Notes: generated from the sequence alone by a model not told the origin. 36,829 nucleotides of DNA from Rhodospirillales bacterium (GCA_003165335.1 PLTD01000082.1:1-36829); one strand, 5' to 3'. Counted from the stretch's first letter, positions 15,692-24,937 are shown. Made by a program: numbers and translations.

Positions 15692-18489
15692 TTGCCGGCA
15701 CATAGATTTTGTGAACTGCTCGTGACATAGGGCGCATAGGGACAATTGACGTAGTGCGGCCCCGCGCCATTGGCGAACAGATTATCCGCGCGAATCGACG
15801 GCGGCGCTTCACCGATCCCCGTATTCAGTTCCTGACCGGCATTATAGATTCCCAGAAATGCCGTCATATCGTCCTGATCGACGCCGTCACCCGATATCCC
15901 GACTCCGCCGACGAGTACGCCATTGCGATAGACCGGGAATCCGCCAGGAAAAATCTGCAGTCCGTTCGCAATTACCGGCTTACCAGTCGCGCTGCCCGGC
16001 GGCGGCGGAAGATCCGTGCAATACCGATTCGTATCGGTGGATGATACTCCAGCGACGTAAAGCAGGTGTGCGGCGATATTGTGCAGCACAAGGTCGAGCT
16101 GCAGTCCATCCGAGAACGGCGTGTCGGTATTGGCTGGGAAGGAAAGCGGGCCGTTCACAGTCCCGTCGATGCCGTCGGGATATGTGGGACGTGCAATATT
16201 GCCAATGGCCCGGACACTCCACGCATAGGCGCTCGAGAAGATCGGACGACCGAAAAACGTTGTGGCCGCTAACGAAAATTTCGCAACATTGATGGTCCCC
16301 AGCCCAAGGTTGACCGAGTTCGCCGATTGCGATTGCAAAGCCTGGTCGCCGTTGGCGCTGGACATGAACACCGCCGTCCGGGCCTTCTGCAACGAAACGT
16401 CGATGCCGAACACTGGCGCATCGGGGATTGTCGCGATCGCAATCGGCGTGCCATTCGCGTCGACTACGGCGATTGTCACAGCGAGCACAGACCCTGGCGG
16501 GTTGCGGATCTGCGCCCGTGTCTGGATGCCGCTCGCATAGGCTGCCTTCACCAGTCCGAGCGCTTCTTGCTGAGACAAAGTGCCGTTGGCGCCTGCAATT
16601 GCCGGATATCGGACTTGGTTGTTGCCGTCGACCAGGAGATAGGGCGCCACCTGCGTGCTGATCGTGCCCGAGAAATCCTGGACAATGCCGGACGCACTGG
16701 AACCGTAAGCACTCCCTGCGCGTAAGCCGCTGGCGGCGGCGTAATAGCCAGTTACGTCGACAAGGCCTCCTGTCCCCGTCGGCATCGAGGCGTAAGCCGG
16801 TGCCGACGCCGGACTGGTCACGAAGTCCGTGTTGGTAGCGTCGGAGTAGCGCAACGTCAGCCCGCCCGCGGTGATTGTCGTGGCGACAATCGATGCCGGT
16901 GCGTCAAGGCCAACCGTGCCGGCAAGCGCAAGTATCTCATCTGAGGAGTTATCGTTGTTGTAAATATCCTCGTCGACGCGATAGGGACCGGCTGCCTTGA
17001 CGCCAATGCCGCCGACGAGCTCGCCGTTTTTGTAGAGCGGGAAGCCGCCGGGGTCGCCCGCAAGCCCCAAGGGCGAGCGATGGGGTCCTCGCGTCACCGT
17101 GCTCGCGTCGGAGATCGGGTTGTAGGCCACCATAAGGTCTGAACAGGGCAGGGAACTGAATTGGGTACCATATAGCGGGCCGGAAGGTGCTCCCAGCGTG
17201 CCTGGATTGAAGTGCTCCTGTATGATTTGGCTTGCGGTTCGGGTCGAAAATGCATTGCCGTGTGACGATGAGAGGTATGCGCCGGTCACCGCCTTAGCAA
17301 TTGCCTCGAGCGTGGTCGGGACAAGTTTCTGATTGAGTGTGCTCGGGATACGGCTGTCACTCCCGACGCCGCTCAGCCCATCGACAAGCGGGGTCGCGTT
17401 CGCTCCGTTGGGGTTGGTTTCAACCGGCAAAGCAGTCGGTGCGCCAACCATTTGGTACACGGCCAGAACTGCTCCCACGCGGTCCACCACTGCGATCGTT
17501 GCCGGAGTATTACGCGCGTTGGCTTCCTGCACGACCCGACTGATAACCTGCCCTACATCAGTCGGCGTCAGTGCCGTGTTGACCAAGCTGGGACCGGGGA
17601 CCAGAACAGGTCCAAGTGCAACGGGAGTAGGACTGTCGGTTTGCACGGCAACACTGGTCGATCCCCGGACGGCACCGCTGGTATCTGTGAAACGGACAAA
17701 GACCCTGCTGGTCGCTGGGGCGAATGGTATCGCACCCGAACCGGCCGCGAAGACTGCGAAAGTCGGCGTCGCGCCGCTGTTGATCGTCGACTGAACCGTC
17801 GCGCTGGGCGAAGCGAAGCACTGTCCGGTACTCGGGTCGGTCTGGCAAATTGTCAGCGCCACCGGGATGCCCGCCGAACCAGTGTCGGCCGATACGGTCA
17901 ATGCACCGGTTGCGCCTAAATTCACCGATGCGATCGCCAATGCCCCGGTTCCGTTATTACCGGGTATGTGGATGACCCCGTCATTGGTCTCAGTTGCGAC
18001 CAATGCCACCACATCAGGGATGGGCGTCGTCGAAGCGGAAAACAAAAGGTCGTTTACGCCGGTCGTAACTGCTGCTGCGACTGCATTGGTGCAGGCAAAG
18101 GAAAATGCAATCGATGTCGGCGCGATCGGACTGTTCGGCGTAACCGAGATCACAAAACTTTGCGCAGCACCTGCAGCTATATCGACCGGCGTGTTTACCG
18201 ATCCCGCTACGGCGTTCGTGCTGGGGTTCGTGGTCTGGTAGGTGAAGGTGGCCGGCACTGTCGTTGCCGGAGCAATGTAACATCCTGTGCCCGCAATCGA
18301 GCCCGAATTTATAATTGTAGCGAAAGCTGTTGCGGCTTCTCCGACCTGAACGGAACGGCTGCTGGGCAATACCGCAGCGACGAGTGAAGCGGTGGATACT
18401 TGCGCCTGTGCTGTCGTGGCGACCCCAATTCCGAGCAGCCCGATCAGTATTGCTCTGACCAACCGATACGAACTTCCCCCCATGATCAT
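15688..18489 (-). CDS. Large exported protein with two GlcG/HbpS-like domains
   Basis: A 933-residue protein with a signal peptide (SYRLVRAILIGLLGIGVATTAQA). Residues 30-300 form a Ser/Thr/Ala-rich, beta-sandwich-like region. Two GlcG/HbpS-type domains follow, at about 308-508 and 638-883. Each has the family's TIAVVD...G strand and a PGGFP(L/V)Y(K/R)NGxLVGG(I/V)G motif. HbpS and relatives bind heme or sense redox state, and GlcG is otherwise poorly understood. Next to three multiheme cytochromes, a heme-binding or scaffold role is reasonable but unproven. The frame is open to 18615, but that would overlap the upstream gene; ATG 18489 or 18483 gives a clean signal peptide, and neither has a strong ribosome site. 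Its TGA overlaps the barrel start. Confidence 0.8.
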   Translation of the reverse strand: MIMGGSSYRLVRAILIGLLGIGVATTAQAQVSTASLVAAVLPSSRSVQVGEAATAFATIINSGSIAGTGCYIAPATTVPATFTYQTTNPSTNAVAGSVNTPVDIAAGAAQSFVISVTPNSPIAPTSIAFSFACTNAVAAAVTTGVNDLLFSASTTPIPDVVALVATETNDGVIHIPGNNGTGALAIASVNLGATGALTVSADTGSAGIPVALTICQTDPSTGQCFASPSATVQSTINSGATPTFAVFAAGSGAIPFAPATSRVFVRFTDTSGAVRGSTSVAVQTDSPTPVALGPVLVPGPSLVNTALTPTDVGQVISRVVQEANARNTPATIAVVDRVGAVLAVYQMVGAPTALPVETNPNGANATPLVDGLSGVGSDSRIPSTLNQKLVPTTLEAIAKAVTGAYLSSSHGNAFSTRTASQIIQEHFNPGTLGAPSGPLYGTQFSSLPCSDLMVAYNPISDASTVTRGPHRSPLGLAGDPGGFPLYKNGELVGGIGVKAAGPYRVDEDIYNNDNSSDEILALAGTVGLDAPASIVATTITAGGLTLRYSDATNTDFVTSPASAPAYASMPTGTGGLVDVTGYYAAASGLRAGSAYGSSASGIVQDFSGTISTQVAPYLLVDGNNQVRYPAIAGANGTLSQQEALGLVKAAYASGIQTRAQIRNPPGSVLAVTIAVVDANGTPIAIATIPDAPVFGIDVSLQKARTAVFMSSANGDQALQSQSANSVNLGLGTINVAKFSLAATTFFGRPIFSSAYAWSVRAIGNIARPTYPDGIDGTVNGPLSFPANTDTPFSDGLQLDLVLHNIAAHLLYVAGVSSTDTNRYCTDLPPPPGSATGKPVIANGLQIFPGGFPVYRNGVLVGGVGISGDGVDQDDMTAFLGIYNAGQELNTGIGEAPPSIRADNLFANGAGPHYVNCPYAPYVTSSSQNLCAGK

Positions 18490-18539
18490 TCGTGACCACA
18501 AGGTACGCGAACGCAAACTCTTGATTGTCTTTGGGGGGA

Positions 18540-20264
18540 CTATTTTGTGGCCTCCGTCGCTTCGGTGGCCCGAGTTTCGACAATCGGATGCTCGGGATTG
18601 TGGAACACGTGGCAAGATACGCAGCGCGATGCGATGCGCTGTGGTGCACCAGATTCTCCTGCGTGGCAGCCCCTGCAGGTTTCTATACCGGGAATGAGTG
18701 CTGTAACGCCGCCGTCACTCGTTTCGGCCGCGTGGCACCCTTGGCAAGTCATTGTCGCGTGCTTGTCATGCCTAAACTGAGCTTTGGGCAAAAAGCGATC
18801 GGGAACGTAAACTGGCAATATCTTCCAGGCGGAAGCGGGTTCACCCGCGGCGGGCGCCTGCGTGACGTGACATTCGCCGCAAGCACTTCGCGCTATGGCT
18901 GACATCATCGCATTTGCAGTCTGGGCAGAAACCATTTCCGCACCTGTCGGAGGCGGCGGCAATGGCGCCCCTGGTTTTGCGAATATATCGCTGTTCGGCG
19001 CAGGAAAGGTCTCATTGGCCAAAGCTGCTTCGGAATAATAGCCCCTAAGCCGATTGGCTACGTCTTCGGGGTGCCCGTGGGGCAATCTCCACTCCGGGTG
19101 CTTCGGTTCGAATTGAAGCTGATGGCATTCCGCGCAAGCCTTGTCGTAAGTGACCGGCTTGAACACCATTCCCCCTGGCGTCTCTTCGTGACAGGTCGCA
19201 CAGGTAGATCCCACTTTAGCACCCGCTGCCTTCACCTTCTCGAGCTTCAGATGTGTCATATGCGTGAACTTAAGATGGCTATTGTCCACGGCATTCTTAT
19301 CGTCGAGCGGGAAGCGCGCCACCGTGTGCAGCGCGGCATCTTGAACTAGCGATACAGAAAATTCCGGGTGATCGGAGCCGAAATCCCGCACATCATGCAA
19401 CTTTGTATTGGGTGCGTAGCTTTTAGTGTCCTGATGGCACGAGACGCAGTCAGCCTGATCGTTCCTGGTCGCTAGAGTCATGCCCTTATGTTCATGGTGA
19501 CAGGATTCGCAACGCTGCTTATTTAGATCTGCATCGGGCGACATATGCGGGTCTGCATGCTGCCCGATAGTCTGATGGCAGGACAGGCAAGAACTGGACC
19601 GAACGGGGACAAAAGCGCTTTCGTGGCAGCTTGCGCAATTAGTACCAAACGCCTTATGCGCTCCCGAGATTTCGCCGACATTCCAAAGCGCAGCAGAATG
19701 AAAAATACTCTCATGCACGCTAAGTGCCGCTTGGGTTCGACCGGCCTTTGTGGTCCAACTGGCAGCCGTGTGGATCGGGCCGAACACTATCGGCACTATA
19801 AAGAAAAGCGCAAATACGACCACAGAAAGCGCGAAGGCGAACAGACGGATGTTCGGCAAAGTAACGTCGAAGCGGCTCATATATGACTTGGCCTGAGCCG
19901 CCTCGTCGAACGCCCCTTCCTCAGCTGCCGTAACGGTTACAACATGGTCCGCTGGAGTCGATTCGTCAGGCGCTACCTGTGTAAATATAAATGGACCGAT
20001 TCTTATTGAATCGCCGACTGCCAGGAGTGAGCTCGGAACCTCCGAGGTACCCTTTTTCAGGGTAGCGCCCGGGAGAGCTTCGACCCAGATATTTGCTCCG
20101 TCCTCACGTAAGACAGCGTGATGGTAGCGCAATCCGTCGCGCTTCATCCGCAGCCCGCAATCCGGTGCGCGGCCGACGATGATCGACGGCTCTTCGATTA
20201 CACGATCTTGTCGTGGGTCAATCGAAGCGCCGACGCGCGGTATGAAGCGAAAGAGCGTCGACAT
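18540..20264 (-). CDS. FHA domain-membrane anchor-decaheme cytochrome c
   Basis: A 574-residue fusion. Residues 26-93 form an FHA fold with the GR motif (R32) and H49, but the usual Ser before the His is Arg (R46), so classic phosphothreonine binding is doubtful. One transmembrane helix (about 139-162) follows. The remaining 400 residues contain ten CxxCH sites, beginning at C210, with spacing typical of the cytochrome c3/c7 superfamily. Topology would put the FHA domain in the cytoplasm and the hemes in the periplasm. The gene starts 3 bp after the b-type cytochrome stop. It likely takes electrons from that membrane cytochrome and passes them across the periplasm to the outer-membrane part of the system. 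The FHA domain could tie activity to cytoplasmic signalling or to partner assembly. Confidence 0.88.
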   Translation of the reverse strand: MSTLFRFIPRVGASIDPRQDRVIEEPSIIVGRAPDCGLRMKRDGLRYHHAVLREDGANIWVEALPGATLKKGTSEVPSSLLAVGDSIRIGPFIFTQVAPDESTPADHVVTVTAAEEGAFDEAAQAKSYMSRFDVTLPNIRLFAFALSVVVFALFFIVPIVFGPIHTAASWTTKAGRTQAALSVHESIFHSAALWNVGEISGAHKAFGTNCASCHESAFVPVRSSSCLSCHQTIGQHADPHMSPDADLNKQRCESCHHEHKGMTLATRNDQADCVSCHQDTKSYAPNTKLHDVRDFGSDHPEFSVSLVQDAALHTVARFPLDDKNAVDNSHLKFTHMTHLKLEKVKAAGAKVGSTCATCHEETPGGMVFKPVTYDKACAECHQLQFEPKHPEWRLPHGHPEDVANRLRGYYSEAALANETFPAPNSDIFAKPGAPLPPPPTGAEMVSAQTANAMMSAIARSACGECHVTQAPAAGEPASAWKILPVYVPDRFLPKAQFRHDKHATMTCQGCHAAETSDGGVTALIPGIETCRGCHAGESGAPQRIASRCVSCHVFHNPEHPIVETRATEATEATK

Positions 20265-20267
20265 ATA

Positions 20268-21134
20268 TTACCGGTAGTAGAAAACCGCGAAGACGTGGAT
20301 CCCAAGAGCGATCACCAAAGCAATCGTTAGCGGGACGTGGACTGCGCGCCACAGCAGTAGTTGGGCACGATAGCGCCAATCCCGGCGCATCTTCACCACT
20401 ACCGTCGCGCGCTTCGTCAAGTTTTGCACTAAGGGCAGAACCTCAGCGGGCTGAGCATTACCGACGCCACCAACCTGATCTCTCAGTTTGGCAATCGCCG
20501 CGCCGGTCGCACCGGCCAATAGATTTGGTCCTCGCCCGAGCAGTCCCTCCCGAAAAGTGAACTTCCCGCCGTAATCTTCAGTGGCCTGAACAACTAGGGC
20601 TGCGACTTCGTCATCGAAGGTTAGGGCCAAATCCCGGCATTGCTGATCAAGAGATGCCAGTTCGGCCGCCATCGTCTTCAACGTCGACCCTGCACGGTTG
20701 GTCGTCATCATCGCGGGATAGCGGACGAATGCATAAGCGCCGAATACGCCGCTCAAAATCACGATCGCCATCAGGACGAAGGCAAGTGTGTGGACGTTCC
20801 AATGAAATCGGAAACCAGTATGGAGGGTCGCGATAACGATCAGCGCCAGCCCTAAATAAACATGGGCCGACATCCATCCCTCGAGTGGACCCTGCCCGCC
20901 GTAGCGGCGACGGCGAATGCCGAACCAGGCCAGCCAGCCGATCAGACCCAGCCCTATCGTGCCGTACGCATATCCCAACCACGATCCACCATTAGGAGGA
21001 CCGCTTGGATGGTCAATCCAATATCCAACAATCGCCAAAGCCGAAAGCGCAAGCGCAACCTTCCCATAATAGCCGCCGCGCCAAACCAAGAAGGAGCGAT
21101 GGATCGAGACCGGTTCGTTGGCAGATGACGCCAC
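20268..21134 (-). CDS. Diheme b-type membrane cytochrome
   Basis: A 288-residue integral membrane protein with about five hydrophobic helices (24-40, 55-73, 89-107, 115-137, 262-285) and a soluble loop of about 120 residues before the last one. Two His pairs with identical 14-residue spacing, H91/H105 and H266/H280, sit in helices. This is the hallmark of stacked bis-His b hemes spanning a membrane. It lies 2 bp downstream of the FAD/4Fe-4S gene and 3 bp upstream of the FHA-decaheme gene. The obvious job is therefore to carry electrons from the cytoplasmic Fe-S protein through the inner membrane to the periplasmic decaheme, perhaps with a quinol site. It is not recognisably NrfD or NapC. Confidence 0.82.
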   Translation of the reverse strand: MASSANEPVSIHRSFLVWRGGYYGKVALALSALAIVGYWIDHPSGPPNGGSWLGYAYGTIGLGLIGWLAWFGIRRRRYGGQGPLEGWMSAHVYLGLALIVIATLHTGFRFHWNVHTLAFVLMAIVILSGVFGAYAFVRYPAMMTTNRAGSTLKTMAAELASLDQQCRDLALTFDDEVAALVVQATEDYGGKFTFREGLLGRGPNLLAGATGAAIAKLRDQVGGVGNAQPAEVLPLVQNLTKRATVVVKMRRDWRYRAQLLLWRAVHVPLTIALVIALGIHVFAVFYYR

Positions 21135-21136
21135 GG

Positions 21137-23566
21137 TTATTGTCCCCGCCCGTCACGAAGCCAGGACATGTATGTCTCCGGCGCCACCCGAATTGCCGCT
21201 CCGGTCGGACAGGCGGCGACGCAGGAAGGTGACCCACCGGTATCCTTGCATAGGTCGCACTTCACCGCCTTCATCGCGTGCGGCGCATTATGGTCGTGCG
21301 GTTTGGGTGCCGGTGTGGGCAACCCGACGCTATCGAGCAACCACGTCAGCCAGTTTTGCGGCTCTTTCTGACCCGACGTTGGATCGACCATATTAATGAC
21401 GCCGTAGGGGCAATTATTCGCGCAATTGCTGCATCCGATGCAGGTCTGCTGGTTAATAAAGACTTCGCCCGTCGGCGCGCGCGTGATTGCGTCGACAGGA
21501 CAATCGCTCATGCAGTGCGGATTTTCACAATGGCGGCATGCTACGGGGAGCAGAACCGACATTGCGCGCTGGCCGGCATCGCGATTGACCCTGCTGATGC
21601 CGTCATGAGTCGAAGCACAAGCCGATTCGCAGTTGCCGCAACGCGTGCAGAGGCCCTCGTCTATAATGAAAGCGTTCGTCGCCTCGCCTACGCCCTGCTT
21701 CATCAGGAAGGACGTCAGAGCCGTCTCATCAACCTTATTCTGAGTCTGGCCGGCGCGAGCAAGCGCGCTGCGCACCGTTTGATCGAGCTGGGACTGTACT
21801 GCGTTTTCGAATATGGCCCGCAATTCTGGCATGCGGTCCATGCTCGCACGCACGACAGTTGCATCGACACGAACCGCTTCGCAAGCCACGGTCGCGCGGA
21901 TTGTTGCGGCCCGAGTAGCGCCGTCTTCCAGCAGTCCCCGCTCGCCAAACAAGCTGCCCGCCGCGATGTAATTTAGTGCAACTTCGCGTCCGTTTTCGAC
22001 TCGCGTTACAGTCGCAGATCCGGTGCGCAGAAAATATAGCGCGTCGACTGGATCGCCCTCGGCACAGATCGTCTCAAACGCCTTGTAGCGCTTCAATTCC
22101 GCCCCGGCGATCACATCTTCGATGTCGCTGATCGGCCGATCGCGAGCCAATCCCGTATGGACGATCCTTCGCATCGCAACGCGATCCAATTCAGCCTTGA
22201 TGGCCTTAACGGATGCCTGAAGGCGCCGCATCGTCCGCCGCGGAATCTCGACCATAACCGCCGGCTCACCCGCAATCACCGTCGCGCTGCGACGGCGCCC
22301 CGAGATCAGCCCCAACTCACCAAAAAACTCTGCTGTCCCGATCCGCACCGCCATATCCGGGCGCGCCTCGTTGATCAGCACATGAGCAGACCCTTCGGCA
22401 ATATTCCAAAGCGAACTGGTGTAGTCACCGCGCTTAAAAACCGTATCCCCTTTAGCAAAGCGAAATATTGAGCTTTCCAGCATGGCTTCACGCAACTGAA
22501 GCATGGTTAGGCCTGCCAAAACCGGAACATGTTCGCGCAGGTAAGTCAGCACGTCATTCACTGCGGCACCCGGGAAGGCCGGATCAAACCGCTGGCGCAG
22601 CAGATCCTCGTCCGCAGGAGGAATTGGATCGCCGGCCATTCTGCGGATGATTTCGTGGCCTTGGTTCACCGCTTGCTTAATCAGGGTGAAGCCCGCAAGT
22701 GCGCCGATGATGTAGAGCCCCGGAACGTTACACTCGTAAGTCTCATTGAGTTCAGGGACTGCAGCGGGATCGTCGCTCGGAAACTTTATTCCCGCTTCTT
22801 CGAGAAATTTACGAGGCGGTATGGCACCGAGGCGAGCGATAATCCGGTCCACCGGAACGATCGACTGACCCTCGGCTGTATCCAGAATCAGCGCTTCGTC
22901 ATCAATGCGCGCCGGCGCAGAATTCGGATAGGCTCGAATTTGTCCCGAACGAATGGCCTTTTCGATCGCGGCAACATTGCCCGGCTTGGCGCGCGAGAAA
23001 TCCGGCTGGCGGTTAACGATGCTGACTTCGTTATGCGACGCCAAGGCAATTGCGTTTTCAATACCAGCATCGCCGGCACCGATAATGGCAATGCGCTCGT
23101 TCTGATAGGCGTCCGGGTCGTCGAGTTGGTATTGAACCCACTCCCGATCGGCGCCGGGTACCGGAACCTTACGCAGATTGCCCTGTAACCCGATCGCGAG
23201 GATTACTTCGTCGGCCGTGATGATCTCGTCACCCGGCAGGGTCAACTGGAAACTGCCGCGCTGGCCTGACATCTTTCTAACTTCGGCATTCAGCCGGATG
23301 TGCGCACCGGACTTTTCCGCAGCAATATTCCAATTTTCGAGGATGCCCTCGCGAAACCCCTCTTCGAACGGCATGCTGCCCTGAAGCGGCAGGCGCATCG
23401 GATGCGCCATAACCTTTTTGCCCTTCTGGTACTTATAAATCGTGTCGGACAGATGATTCGTCCGCTCCAACAGGACATGCGAAAGCCCCTGCTCGGCCGC
23501 AGTAACTGCCGCCGACAGGCCGCCAGGACCCGACCCAATAATCGCGACCTGATAATGCTCGGTCAT
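21137..23566 (-). CDS. FAD/NAD(P) oxidoreductase fused to two cNMP-binding domains and a four-cluster ferredoxin
   Basis: An 809-residue cytoplasmic protein. Residues 1-320 are a two-dinucleotide-fold flavoprotein (GSGPGG at 11-16 for FAD, GAGDAG at 163-168 for NAD(P)H), resembling YpdA/TrxR but without the CxxC disulfide. Two Crp-like cyclic-nucleotide domains follow at about 360-460 and 480-575. Both have complete phosphate-binding cassettes (FFGELGLISGRRRSATV and LFGERGLLEDGATRAATI). The C-terminus has sixteen Cys in four sets (640/643/646/650, 677/680/685/689, 709/712/715/719, 770/773/782/786), as in HybA/DmsB-type 4x[4Fe-4S] proteins. The likely role is NAD(P)H oxidation feeding the adjacent b cytochrome, with allosteric control by a nucleotide. 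ATG 23566 has GAGAGG upstream. The domain content is certain; the donor and ligand are inferred. Confidence 0.92.
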   Translation of the reverse strand: MTEHYQVAIIGSGPGGLSAAVTAAEQGLSHVLLERTNHLSDTIYKYQKGKKVMAHPMRLPLQGSMPFEEGFREGILENWNIAAEKSGAHIRLNAEVRKMSGQRGSFQLTLPGDEIITADEVILAIGLQGNLRKVPVPGADREWVQYQLDDPDAYQNERIAIIGAGDAGIENAIALASHNEVSIVNRQPDFSRAKPGNVAAIEKAIRSGQIRAYPNSAPARIDDEALILDTAEGQSIVPVDRIIARLGAIPPRKFLEEAGIKFPSDDPAAVPELNETYECNVPGLYIIGALAGFTLIKQAVNQGHEIIRRMAGDPIPPADEDLLRQRFDPAFPGAAVNDVLTYLREHVPVLAGLTMLQLREAMLESSIFRFAKGDTVFKRGDYTSSLWNIAEGSAHVLINEARPDMAVRIGTAEFFGELGLISGRRRSATVIAGEPAVMVEIPRRTMRRLQASVKAIKAELDRVAMRRIVHTGLARDRPISDIEDVIAGAELKRYKAFETICAEGDPVDALYFLRTGSATVTRVENGREVALNYIAAGSLFGERGLLEDGATRAATIRATVACEAVRVDATVVRASMDRMPELRAIFENAVQSQLDQTVRSALARAGQTQNKVDETALTSFLMKQGVGEATNAFIIDEGLCTRCGNCESACASTHDGISRVNRDAGQRAMSVLLPVACRHCENPHCMSDCPVDAITRAPTGEVFINQQTCIGCSNCANNCPYGVINMVDPTSGQKEPQNWLTWLLDSVGLPTPAPKPHDHNAPHAMKAVKCDLCKDTGGSPSCVAACPTGAAIRVAPETYMSWLRDGRGQ

Positions 23567-23593
23567 TGTGCGACCTCTCGCATCAAGCCGCCC

Positions 23594-24937
23594 TTACCAT
23601 GAAGGCATCGCCTGGGTGACCGACTTGGCCGCCGCAGCGAATTTCACCGGGTCGTAATTGTCTTCCTTCTCGGTCGCCCCGTAACACTGATTGAGCCCGG
23701 CCTTAAGCGCCGCGTATGCCGAAGCATCGAGCGCGCCATCAGTGTTGAGCGTGTATATGATCGAAGCGAACGCCATTGTTGCCTGTTCGGCAGCGGCGTA
23801 ATCGCTCGTATCGCCATTCGTGCTGGACTTGGCGACAGCCAGCAGCATGTCGCGCATATCTGCCTTGGTGAAATCATGGGCCGCCAGCACATCGCCCAAC
23901 TTCTGAGCATTTGCCGCCAATCTGCGCGCAATTTCGCCCGGGTTACCTTCACCGGCGCTCAAGGCAAGATGCAATTCATGAACGTCGGCATCGAGTGACT
24001 TGCCCAGATCAGGCGCCACTTTCGCCGCAATCGCCCGCAGCATAATCGCATTTGCATCGTTGAAGTGTGGGATACCCGGGCCCAAACCCGTAGATGCGCG
24101 CTTTTGCCAGCGCAGATTACTCATCGGGTGATGACAGGCCTGGCAGTCGAAGAAGACCAGTTCAGGAAAAACTCCATTTCCCTGGTGCTTATCGTTCGCA
24201 ATGCCCGTGGCCAATCGCTCCAAAGCCAAAGCCTGGCCGACCGCCCAGAATTGGACACCCTTCGCGACGGCCTTATGCTGACGGTAAACATCGTCTATCA
24301 CATAGTGTGCAGGCTCGATCTGAGTAAATGTCTGAAGTTCGAATGGCATACGCGGGTGCCCGGCACCCATGATTTTATGGGTAATTACATGCGTGTCATC
24401 GCCTACATGGCAACTGACACACAACTTGGCGCGCTCAACCGGCCTGTCGGTCGGGTACAGTCCGTCATTATTGACCAATTCCGCATGCGTAATATGGCCA
24501 TCGACATGGGGCCCAAGATAACGCTGACCCCCGCCGTGGCAAGCTTCGCAACCGACCCCGTCTGAAATCTTGAATTGGACGCCACGCGCCTCAGCGGGGA
24601 CATTATCGGCGTGACAGTCCAGACAAACTTTCGCCTCAGTCGCGGGGCCAATACCAAGATTGGCGGCGATTCGTTTGCCCAAGTCGCCCTCGAGCACAGT
24701 GTAGGCCTTGGCGTGCTTGTCATGCACCTGCCAAGTCAGATACTCGTTTTGAAGAACTCCGTTTTTCTTGGTCGTCGACGCCGCGCCGTGGCACGGGCCG
24801 CCAGCGCAAGTCGCCACACCGAGATGTATATCCGTAACCGGCGGAGCAGGCATGGTCTGCGCTTGCCCGACCCCTGCGAGACCCAACAATAAGGTCACGA
24901 GTATCATTAGTGAATGCCGGCCACGCGGACGACTCAT
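23594..24937 (-). CDS. c554-like multiheme cytochrome c, exported
   Basis: A 447-residue periplasmic protein with a signal peptide (HSLMILVTLLLGLAGVGQAQ). It has four CxxCH sites (C105, C130, C173, C265) plus an N-terminal Cx4CH site (CAGGPCH, C44-H50), giving five probable hemes. The order and the CHGA/ACHGGG contexts resemble the cytochrome c554 family. The last 170 residues are helical and Ala-rich without heme sites. The ORF extends to 25012, but ATG 24937, preceded by GGGAAGA, gives a proper signal peptide. It is the first gene of the seven-gene redox operon, with 27 bp to the flavoprotein gene. It may be a soluble shuttle or a small-molecule oxidoreductase; five hemes alone do not decide this. 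Confidence 0.88.
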   Translation of the reverse strand: MSRPRGRHSLMILVTLLLGLAGVGQAQTMPAPPVTDIHLGVATCAGGPCHGAASTTKKNGVLQNEYLTWQVHDKHAKAYTVLEGDLGKRIAANLGIGPATEAKVCLDCHADNVPAEARGVQFKISDGVGCEACHGGGQRYLGPHVDGHITHAELVNNDGLYPTDRPVERAKLCVSCHVGDDTHVITHKIMGAGHPRMPFELQTFTQIEPAHYVIDDVYRQHKAVAKGVQFWAVGQALALERLATGIANDKHQGNGVFPELVFFDCQACHHPMSNLRWQKRASTGLGPGIPHFNDANAIMLRAIAAKVAPDLGKSLDADVHELHLALSAGEGNPGEIARRLAANAQKLGDVLAAHDFTKADMRDMLLAVAKSSTNGDTSDYAAAEQATMAFASIIYTLNTDGALDASAYAALKAGLNQCYGATEKEDNYDPVKFAAAAKSVTQAMPSW

